Shown here: positions 1 to 6,033 of the stretch, one piece after another
Numbering within the stretch: the stretch's first letter is position 1
Layout: every line of letters begins with the position of its first letter
Assembly: GCA_031381645.1 (NCBI GenBank)
Contig: JANMYB010000101.1
Span: forward strand, 1-37,176
DNA length: 37,176 nucleotides
Direction: 5' to 3'
Source of the DNA: Methylotenera_A sp031381645
Lineage (GTDB): Bacteria; Pseudomonadota; Gammaproteobacteria; Burkholderiales; Methylophilaceae
Program-made: the position numbers and the translations under genes
The notes under the pieces: model-generated
Seen by the model: only the letters and a program-made list of their open reading frames with translations
Told to the model about the DNA's origin: nothing
The model's database searches: none

Positions 1-354
1 CAAGTGCGCCAAGCGCTGTTTGATTTGCAGCAGAGTTTTAGAAAATTACCTGGCTTGGTAGCTGACGGGCGCGATATGGGCTCGGTGGTGTTTCCTGATG
101 CAACACTCAAGATTTTTCTCACCGCAAATGTAGAAGTGCGCGCTGATCGTCGCTATAAACAAACGATTCCCGCAAATATTCCAGCGACTTACGCCCAAGT
201 GTTGCTGGACCTACAACAACGCGATTATCGCGATAGCCAACGCCGCGCTTCACCGCTGGTGCAAACGCCAGATGCGGTGTTTTTAGATACTAGCCATCGC
301 TCAATTAATGATGCCGTGGAATTTGTTCTCACAGCATATAGAATTATTTTGTAA
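1..354 (+). CDS. cmk: Cytidylate kinase, C-terminal part (cut by window start)
   Basis: Phosphorylates CMP and dCMP with ATP in pyrimidine nucleotide metabolism in the cytosol. Only the last 117 codons or so are present; the frame is open from base 1, so the true start lies upstream. The visible part has the family signature VADGRDMGSVVFPDA, where Arg and Asp belong to the nucleotide-binding core. It also has the lid-type arginine run ADRRYKQ and the C-terminal QRDYRDSQRR segment followed by a DTS motif. Its position directly upstream of rpsA matches the widespread cmk-rpsA-ihfB order in Proteobacteria. Identification is from family motifs and synteny. Confidence 0.95.
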   Translation, partial: QVRQALFDLQQSFRKLPGLVADGRDMGSVVFPDATLKIFLTANVEVRADRRYKQTIPANIPATYAQVLLDLQQRDYRDSQRRASPLVQTPDAVFLDTSHRSINDAVEFVLTAYRIIL

Positions 355-381
355 AAAAACCTGTAAAAATGTTTTAAGTCA

Positions 382-410
382 TTGAACATAAGCTATTTTT
401 TGTGTAGTAT
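382..410 (+). promoter_or_regulatory. Candidate sigma-70 promoter for rpsA
   Basis: A TTGAAC hexamer at 382-387 is followed after exactly 17 bases by TAGTAT at 405-410, close to the -35/-10 consensus. It would give an rpsA leader of roughly 135 nt. Read directly from the sequence; transcription from it is inferred. Confidence 0.5.
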
Positions 411-465
411 GCACGGTTCGTGTTATGCTTTTATTTGATTATTTGCATAACTTTAATTAACTACC

Positions 466-503
466 CCGCTGCTAGGTGGGAATACTTAAGATAATTTCAG
501 CGG
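466..503 (+). promoter_or_regulatory. Possible structured rpsA leader (hairpin)
   Basis: CCGCTG (466-471) and CAGCGG (498-503) are perfectly complementary and would enclose a 26-nt loop in the rpsA 5' leader. The following segment up to the start codon is A/U-rich, and its best Shine-Dalgarno-like triplet, AGG, is more than ten bases from the ATG. S1 in enterobacteria represses its own mRNA through a structured leader with a poor ribosome site; a similar role here is inference. Confidence 0.3.
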
Positions 504-551
504 TAATTTCAGAAATTAACTTTAAGTAATTTTTTAGGTAACTTTATTTTA

Positions 552-2069
552 ATGGCTTCTACTTCTAAATCAACCCCATCTTCGATGGAATCCTTTGCTG
601 CCCTATTTGAGGAAAGCTTAGCGCGTCAAGAAATGCGTTCTGGCGAGGTCATCACCGCCGAAGTCATCGCTATCGATAGCGATCATGTCACTGTAAATGC
701 TGGCTTAAAATCTGAAAGCTGGATTGACGCTGCTGAATTCAAAAACGCCGCTGGCGAAATGGAAGTTGCCATTGGCGACTTCGTTAAAGTATGTATCGAA
801 AAATTGGAAGATGGTTTTGGCAACACCCAACTTTCTCGCGAAAAAGCGAAGAAAATGGAAGCTTGGCTGGATTTAGAAGACGCGATGAACGAAGGCCGCG
901 TAGTTAAAGGCTTTGTAAGCGGTAAAGTAAAAGGTGGTTTGCGCGTGGCTGTTAACGGCATCACCGCTTTCTTGCCAGGCTCACTGGTAGATGTACGCCC
1001 AGTAAAAGACACCACCCCATTCGAGAACAAAGAGTGGGATTTCAAAGTAATTAAATTAGACCGCAAACGCAACAATATCGTGGTTTCTCGCCGTGCAGTG
1101 ATGGAAGTAAGCGCTGGCGCAGACCGCGAAGCGCTAATGGGCTCGCTGACTGAAGGCGCAACTGTTAAAGGTATTGTTAAAAACATCACCGATTACGGCG
1201 CATTTGTGGATTTAGGCGGCATTGATGGTTTATTGCACATTACCGATTTGGCTTGGCGGCGTGTTAAGCACCCATCAGAAGTGCTGACAGTGGGCGAAGA
1301 AGTTGAAGCGAAAATCTTGAAATTCGATCAAGAAAAAAATCGTGTTTCACTAGGCATTAAACAATTAGGCGATGACCCATGGGTTGCGCTGACACGCCGC
1401 TACCCAGTAAGCACACGCTTATTTGGCAAAGTTTCTAACATTACTGACTACGGCGCGTTTGTTGAGGTAGAGCCGGGCATCGAAGGTTTGGTGCACGTTT
1501 CAGAAATGGATTGGACCAACAAAAATATTCACCCAGGCAAAATCGCCCAATTAGGCGACGAAGTAGAAGTGATGATTTTGGAAATTGATGAAGAGCGTCG
1601 TCGTTTATCGCTCGGCATGAAACAATGTAAAGCCAACCCTTGGGATGATTTCTCTGCAACGCACCACAAAGGTGATAAAGTGGCTGGTCAAATCAAATCC
1701 ATCACCGATTTTGGCGTGTTTATTGGTTTACCAGGCGGCATTGATGGATTAGTGCATTTATCTGATTTATCTTGGACACAAACTGGCGAAGAAGCGATTC
1801 GTAACTTCAAAAAAGGTGACGAGCTTAATGCAGTAATTTTAGCCATTGATGTGGAAAAAGAACGCATTTCTTTGGGTGTAAAACAACTGACTGAAGACCC
1901 ATCAGGCGCTACAACTTCTGCATCTTCATCTGAAGAAAAATCCGCTAAGCCAAAAACAAAACCAGCTAAAACTAAAGCAGAAGCACCTTCTGCTGAAGAA
2001 GCCGCTGCAGCTTCTGGCTCTACCAATCTTGGCGCTTTATTAAAAGCCAAAATGGATAGCAAAAAATAA
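552..2069 (+). CDS. rpsA: 30S ribosomal protein S1, five-domain form
   Basis: S1 binds mRNA on the small subunit and promotes initiation on structured or weakly SD-bearing messages. I see five OB-fold S1 domains, at about residues 30-96, 114-182, 201-269, 286-356 and 374-443. The last three carry the repeated NITDYGAFV/SITDFGVFI and LSLGMKQ/ISLGVKQ signatures. After the fifth domain (QLTEDP, near residue 447), where E. coli-type S1 continues with a sixth domain, there is only a low-complexity Ala/Ser/Lys/Glu tail ending LGALLKAKMDSKK. Length is 505 aa, against about 557 in E. coli. No other frame downstream encodes a sixth domain, so a simple frameshift does not explain this. The ATG at 552 starts the usual MESF-type N-terminus and has no strong SD. 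Confidence 0.97.
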   Translation: MASTSKSTPSSMESFAALFEESLARQEMRSGEVITAEVIAIDSDHVTVNAGLKSESWIDAAEFKNAAGEMEVAIGDFVKVCIEKLEDGFGNTQLSREKAKKMEAWLDLEDAMNEGRVVKGFVSGKVKGGLRVAVNGITAFLPGSLVDVRPVKDTTPFENKEWDFKVIKLDRKRNNIVVSRRAVMEVSAGADREALMGSLTEGATVKGIVKNITDYGAFVDLGGIDGLLHITDLAWRRVKHPSEVLTVGEEVEAKILKFDQEKNRVSLGIKQLGDDPWVALTRRYPVSTRLFGKVSNITDYGAFVEVEPGIEGLVHVSEMDWTNKNIHPGKIAQLGDEVEVMILEIDEERRRLSLGMKQCKANPWDDFSATHHKGDKVAGQIKSITDFGVFIGLPGGIDGLVHLSDLSWTQTGEEAIRNFKKGDELNAVILAIDVEKERISLGVKQLTEDPSGATTSASSSEEKSAKPKTKPAKTKAEAPSAEEAAAASGSTNLGALLKAKMDSKK

Positions 2070-2122
2070 CTTGGGTAATAAAAAATCGTCTTAATTAAGT
2101 TAAACTAAAGGCAACTATAGCC

Positions 2123-2407
2123 ATGACAAAATCTGAACTCATTAATTTACTCGCGGAGCGTTTTCCACAACTGGTTGTGAAAGACGCTGAACTATCGGTT
2201 AAAGCCATTTTAGATGCGATGACTGATAATTTATCCACTGGGGAGCGCATCGAAATTCGTGGCTTTGGTAGTTTTAGTTTAAATTACCGTCCGCCTCGTT
2301 TAGGACGCAACCCTAAAACCGGTAGTAAAGTGCAAGTCCCCGCTAAACATGTGCCGCACTTTAAAGCTGGTAAAGAGTTGCGTGATAGAGTCGACTCGGC
2401 AGGTTAA
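2123..2407 (+). CDS. ihfB: Integration host factor subunit beta
   Basis: Small DNA-bending protein of the HU/IHF family that pairs with IhfA and shapes promoters, replication origins and recombination sites. The 94-aa product has the family length. It shows the N-terminal helical dimerisation part (MTKSELINLLAERFP), the GERIEIRGFGSFS core, and the beta-arm segment RPPRLGRNPKTG with the intercalating proline region. The start ATG lies about ten bases after AAAGG. It follows rpsA by 53 bp, the usual order, and is closed by a strong intrinsic terminator at 2438-2461. Very secure. Confidence 0.97.
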   Translation: MTKSELINLLAERFPQLVVKDAELSVKAILDAMTDNLSTGERIEIRGFGSFSLNYRPPRLGRNPKTGSKVQVPAKHVPHFKAGKELRDRVDSAG

Positions 2408-2437
2408 GGCTTTTTTATTTAGATTTACTTTAAAAAC

Positions 2438-2461
2438 AGCGCAAGAAATTGCGCTTTTTTT
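2438..2461 (+). terminator. Rho-independent terminator after ihfB
   Basis: Perfect 7-bp stem AGCGCAA/TTGCGCT with a GAAA tetraloop, followed immediately by a run of T. It lies 30 bp past the ihfB stop and should end the rpsA-ihfB transcript. Confidence 0.88.
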
Positions 2462-2535
2462 ATACCTTTTTAGAATGATTAGCTACTAGCTGCAAGCTTA
2501 GGTAAAATAGCCTTATCAAAATTAAAGAATAAATC

Positions 2536-3789
2536 ATGAACGTTGAATTTGAATACTGGTGGTTACTCGTTCTGCCGCTCTTTTTTACGCTGGGCTGGAT
2601 AGCCGCGCGCGTTGACATTAAACAGTTACTGACCGAATCTACTGCCCTACCAGCCGCTTACTTCAAGGGACTCAACTTTCTCATTAGCGATCAGCACGAC
2701 AAGGCTGTAGAAGCTTTCTCTGAAGCCATGCAAGCCAATACTGATTCGCTGGAGTTGCATTTTGCACTAGGTAGTTTATTCAGACGTACTGGCGAAACCG
2801 ATCGCGCCATCAATATGCATCTGAATTTACTAGATAAAAAAGAACTCACCGAAAATCAAAAAAGTGCAGTTAAGGCTGAGTTGGCTCAAGATTACTTAAA
2901 AGCTGGCTTGTATGACCGTGCCGAAGAGTTATTTAAAGGTTTGGATGACACACGCTACCGCCAACCTGCGCTAAATGCATTGCTAGAAATTTACGTGCGT
3001 GAGCGCGAGTGGGCACAAGCCATTGCCACCGCCACCGAACTGGAGCGATTATCTGGTGTGCCTTTTAGAATTGAAATTGCACAATATTATTGCGAACTGG
3101 CTATGAATGAACTTATAGCGCGCAACCAGGATGCGGCTCGCATTCAATTGAACTTAGCTTTAGATGCCAATAAAAACTGCGTGCGTGCCAACGTGCTATT
3201 AGGCGACTTGGAAGCGAGCAATGGCGCGCATCAGGCAGCAATATCGCATTGGAAACGCATCGAGTTTCAGCAGCCCGAATATTTAGGTTTGGTCGCTGGA
3301 AAAATGCTGAAAAGTTATCGTGCCAGCCAGCCAGCAAAAGGAAAACCCGTAAAAAGTAGCTTAAAAGAAGGCTTGGCGCAGCTTAACGTCTATTTAGAAA
3401 CCTACAAATTACCTTCATTGATGTCAACTCTATACGAAGCGACTTTGAACGAAGAAGGCGCGGAGAAAGCTGCTAAATTGGCTAGAAATGAGCTAATTCG
3501 GCAACCTAGCCTCACCACATTAGACCAGCTTTTACAGGCACGCGCCATGGCAGATGAGACTAATGCACAAGTTAAAAATCGCGCCAGTACACAAGACATT
3601 CAACTCATGCAACAAACCGTGCGCAACGCAATTGGCAACCGTGCCGCTTATCATTGTGACCAATGCGGCTTCCGCGCCAAGCAGCACCATTGGCAATGTC
3701 CCGCTTGCAACGCTTGGGAATCATTGCCAGCTGAGCCAAGTGAAGCAGTTAGCCGCGAAATGACTATCAAGAAAAATAATGGCAAATAA
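2536..3789 (+). CDS. lapB: Lipopolysaccharide assembly protein B (TPR plus rubredoxin-like zinc domain)
   Basis: Inner-membrane-anchored regulator of LPS synthesis; in E. coli, LapB presents LpxC to the FtsH protease. One N-terminal membrane segment (about residues 6-24, WWLLVLPLFFTLGWIAARV) is followed by many TPR-type helical pairs (about 40-330). A C-terminal rubredoxin-like knot has four cysteines in two pairs: CDQCGF near residue 373 and CPACNAW some 18 residues later. Length 417 aa compares with 389 in E. coli. The partner gene lapA, usually directly upstream in this neighbourhood, is absent: only 128 bp separate ihfB from this ATG. The 3' end overlaps the pyrF start by 11 bp, suggesting coupled translation. 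Confidence 0.94.
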   Translation: MNVEFEYWWLLVLPLFFTLGWIAARVDIKQLLTESTALPAAYFKGLNFLISDQHDKAVEAFSEAMQANTDSLELHFALGSLFRRTGETDRAINMHLNLLDKKELTENQKSAVKAELAQDYLKAGLYDRAEELFKGLDDTRYRQPALNALLEIYVREREWAQAIATATELERLSGVPFRIEIAQYYCELAMNELIARNQDAARIQLNLALDANKNCVRANVLLGDLEASNGAHQAAISHWKRIEFQQPEYLGLVAGKMLKSYRASQPAKGKPVKSSLKEGLAQLNVYLETYKLPSLMSTLYEATLNEEGAEKAAKLARNELIRQPSLTTLDQLLQARAMADETNAQVKNRASTQDIQLMQQTVRNAIGNRAAYHCDQCGFRAKQHHWQCPACNAWESLPAEPSEAVSREMTIKKNNGK

Positions 3790-4501
3790 CGACAGTAAGG
3801 TACCCGAGAGTAAAGTCATTGTCGCGCTGGATTATGCCGATGCTATCAGCGCGCTAGAATTGGTCAATCAGCTAGATCCAACTTTATGTAAACTCAAAGT
3901 TGGCAAAGAGCTTTTTACTGCCGCTGGTTCGCACTTGGTCGAAAAGTTAATCACAAAAAACTTCGATGTTTTTTTAGATTTAAAATTTCACGACATTCCC
4001 AACACCGTAGCCAAAGCCTGTGAAGTAGCCAGCAATCTAGGTGTGTGGATGTTGAACGTACATGCTAGTGGCGGTAGCACGATGATGCAAGCAGCACTTG
4101 AAGGCGTGAACAAAACAAATCATAAGCCATATTTAATCGCTGTCACCGTACTCACGAGCATGAACCAAGCTAGCTTGAATGAAATTGGCGTAGAAACAAG
4201 TGTCGAAAATCAAGTGCTAAAACTTGCCAAACTCAGCCAAAACTCGGGTTTGCATGGCGTTGTGTGCTCTGCGCTTGAGGCACAATTGTTAAGGCAACAT
4301 TTACCAAGTAATTTTTTACTTGTCACTCCTGGCATTCGCCCCGTTTCTGCTAGTTTAGATGACCAAAGCCGCGTGCTTACGCCCAGCCAAGCACTACATA
4401 TGGGTGCAAACTATCTCGTGATTGGCCGCCCTATTACACAAGCCAACAAGCCAATTGAAGCTTTAATTGCAATCAATCAAGAAATTCAAGCCTTACTGTA
4501 G
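3779..4501 (+). CDS. pyrF: Orotidine 5'-phosphate decarboxylase
   Basis: Catalyses the last step of de novo UMP synthesis (OMP to UMP plus CO2) as a cytosolic TIM-barrel enzyme. The active-site signature DLKFHDIPNTV is at residues 67-77, with the catalytic Lys69 and Asp72. VALDY near residue 15 starts strand 1, and the phosphate-binding loops VTPGIRP and YLVIGRPIT are in place near the C-terminus. At 240 aa it has the full family length. Its start lies within the last codons of lapB (11-bp overlap, different frame), so the two are probably cotranscribed and coupled. Confidence 0.97.
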   Translation: MANNDSKVPESKVIVALDYADAISALELVNQLDPTLCKLKVGKELFTAAGSHLVEKLITKNFDVFLDLKFHDIPNTVAKACEVASNLGVWMLNVHASGGSTMMQAALEGVNKTNHKPYLIAVTVLTSMNQASLNEIGVETSVENQVLKLAKLSQNSGLHGVVCSALEAQLLRQHLPSNFLLVTPGIRPVSASLDDQSRVLTPSQALHMGANYLVIGRPITQANKPIEALIAINQEIQALL

Positions 4502-4599
4502 GCGAACGTCAACGAAAACAGTACACTAGCGTTAAGTGACTGTGATTTTGCAACACCCATCACCTTTAATTAATAAATAGAACCCTAGGGAGAACTAAA

Positions 4600-5331
4600 T
4601 TGAAAAAAATTCTAATCGCTTTACTCGCCTCGCTTGCATTCAACTTTAGCGCATTTGCGGCAGTTAACCTCAACACCGCCACACAAGAAGAGTTGGAAAG
4701 CCTTGATGGCATTGGCCCTGTAAAAGCACAGGCCATTATTGATTACCGCAAAAAAAATGGAGGCTTCAAATCAGTAGATGAGCTGGAAAAAGTGGACGGT
4801 GTGGGTGAAATTACATTGCAGAATGTGCGTAAGGACGTTTCTGTAAGTGGCAAAACAACTGTAGTTGCGCCTGCTGCAGACAAGAAAGAAATGAAAAAGG
4901 AAGATAAGTCTGCGAAAGAGACTAAAACCAAAACCGTGGGCACAGAAAAAGCGGCAGCTGGAGGTAAAACTGCGGATAACAAAGAAGTGAAAGAAGAAAA
5001 AGAGTCTAGTAAAAAAGATAAAGACACTAAGAAAGAAAAGTCTGAGAAATCTGACAAAAAAGAGGCTAAAGGCGCTGAGAAAAAAGATAAAGACATGAAG
5101 GACGAAAAAGAAACTAAAGACAAAGACTCTAAGGACAAGAAAGCTAAAAAAGAATCAAAAGATGATTCTGACAAATCCGATAAAGCTAAAAAAGACAAAG
5201 CCGATAAAGCCAAAGACGACAAATCTAAGAAAGACTATGTAGCTGACAAGAAAAAAGCGGATGCAAAAAAGAAAGCTGATAAAAAAGCTGCCGCAGACAA
5301 GAAAAAAGCAGACGCTGCTAAAACTGAGTAA
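4600..5331 (+). CDS. Secreted ComEA-type helix-hairpin-helix protein with long lysine-rich tail
   Basis: The likely start is TTG at 4600, preceded by AGGGAGA at good spacing. A signal peptide (residues 1-20, ending SAFA) leads into a ComEA-type tandem helix-hairpin-helix domain (about 21-82), with VNLNTATQEELESLDGIGPV and the second turn VDGVGEITLQNV. ComEA family proteins bind DNA without sequence specificity in the periplasm and help DNA uptake. From about residue 84 to 243 the protein is low complexity: more than a third Lys, mixed with Asp, Glu, Ala and Ser, ending in KKADAKKKAD-like repeats reminiscent of histone H1-like bacterial proteins. The HHH domain is secure; the role of the tail is unknown. 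A strong terminator follows at 5341. Confidence 0.88.
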   Translation: MKKILIALLASLAFNFSAFAAVNLNTATQEELESLDGIGPVKAQAIIDYRKKNGGFKSVDELEKVDGVGEITLQNVRKDVSVSGKTTVVAPAADKKEMKKEDKSAKETKTKTVGTEKAAAGGKTADNKEVKEEKESSKKDKDTKKEKSEKSDKKEAKGAEKKDKDMKDEKETKDKDSKDKKAKKESKDDSDKSDKAKKDKADKAKDDKSKKDYVADKKKADAKKKADKKAAADKKKADAAKTE

Positions 5332-5340
5332 TTTGTTATT

Positions 5341-5374
5341 CAACAAAAAGCCCGCATTTGCGGGCTTTTTGTTG
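5341..5374. terminator. Bidirectional intrinsic terminator
   Basis: Perfect 15-bp stem CAACAAAAAGCCCGC/GCGGGCTTTTTGTTG with a 4-nt loop. The GC core is flanked by A-run and T-run, so it can end transcription from either side. It lies between the convergent HHH gene (+) and glycine-zipper gene (-). Confidence 0.93.
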
Positions 5375-5395
5375 TCTTGTTGCTTTTGCCAAATA

Positions 5396-5869
5396 TTAAT
5401 CGTGGCGATCTCCATGATGATGTTCTTCATGTTGTTTTTTATGCTTATGGCTATACTTTTTATGTTTATGAGAATGTTTGTGATGCTTATGTTTAGAGGT
5501 TTTGCTAGGCTCAGCAATCACTTTACCCACCACCGCGCCACCAGCGCCACCCACGCCTGCGCCAACTACTGCGCCAGTGCCGCTGCCACTTACTTTGCGT
5601 CCCACTACTGCGCCTGTGGCACCACCTGCCGCACCGCCAATCACAGCGCCAGTTTGACCTTCGCCTTTAGTGGTTACCGCACCACCCACGCCTCCGCCTA
5701 CAGCACCGCCTATCACCTCCCCAGTGCTGCCACCCAACACACCGCCAATCGCGGTACCTGCTGCTGCACCCAAACCCCCACCAACTGCAGTTTTTGCGTT
5801 GCTATCTGCAGCCATCGCTTGGCCAGAAAATAATAGAATTGCTAATAATGAACTGTTAACTAACTTCAT
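5396..5869 (-). CDS. Glycine-zipper envelope protein with histidine-rich C-terminus
   Basis: The 157-aa product opens with a signal peptide (MKLVNSSLLAILLFSGQAMA, cleavage after residue 20). Residues of about 28-120 form a continuous series of Gly/Ala-rich segments (GGGLGAAAGTAIGGVLGG, GGAVGGGVGGAV, GAVVGRKV, GAGVGGAGGAVVG) in the GxxxG spacing of glycine-zipper membrane proteins. The last 30 or so residues are His/Lys-rich (HKHHKHSHKHKK, then HEEHHHGDRHD), which could bind metal ions. I assign no function; glycine-zipper proteins are often outer-membrane or surface associated. The gene is convergent to the HHH gene and downstream of metG on the same strand. The + strand frame over it is GC-skewed shadow and lacks a sensible protein. 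Confidence 0.82.
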   Translation of the reverse strand: MKLVNSSLLAILLFSGQAMAADSNAKTAVGGGLGAAAGTAIGGVLGGSTGEVIGGAVGGGVGGAVTTKGEGQTGAVIGGAAGGATGAVVGRKVSGSGTGAVVGAGVGGAGGAVVGKVIAEPSKTSKHKHHKHSHKHKKYSHKHKKQHEEHHHGDRHD

Positions 5870-5922
5870 GGAGTCTTCCCTCTTTTGTAGAAAATATATA
5901 TTTGAATAACTGCACTGTACAA

Positions 5923-5985
5923 GATGTTAAAAAAACATAACATCAGCTAATGCTGATATTAATGTAAGAAAATTCTTACATTAAT
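5923..5985. repeat. Cluster of three overlapping inverted repeats between metG and the glycine-zipper gene
   Basis: Three inverted repeats follow each other: GATGTTA (5923-5929) with TAACATC (5938-5944); ATCAGC (5942-5947) with GCTGAT (5952-5957); and the perfect 12-bp pair ATTAATGTAAGA (5958-5969) with TCTTACATTAAT (5974-5985), loop AAAT. The first two share bases 5942-5944, so they cannot both form. On the minus strand a T run follows the second hairpin, so part of this may be the metG terminator. It also sits just upstream of the glycine-zipper gene and could hold its operator. Confidence 0.6.
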
Positions 5986-6033
5986 CATAATGACTATCTA
6001 GTGTATCAATATGCTAGGTTATTTGACGCGCGA

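Noticed and set aside
1861..2069. Frameshift in rpsA as explanation for the missing sixth S1 domain
   Set aside because: Neither other frame after 1890 encodes S1-like sequence, and the tail ends in an ordered KAKMDSKK-type end; a true short form is more likely.
4743..5222. A 159-codon minus-strand open frame rich in Ser/Leu/Phe
   Set aside because: It is the complement of the Lys-rich tail (AAA/GAA codons read as Phe/Ser/Leu), with no ribosome site or family resemblance.
5261..5833. A 190-codon plus-strand open frame across the glycine-zipper gene
   Set aside because: It is antisense to a protein with a clear signal peptide and zipper repeats; its own translation is Cys/Ala/Thr low complexity caused by the Gly codons opposite, and it runs through a strong terminator.
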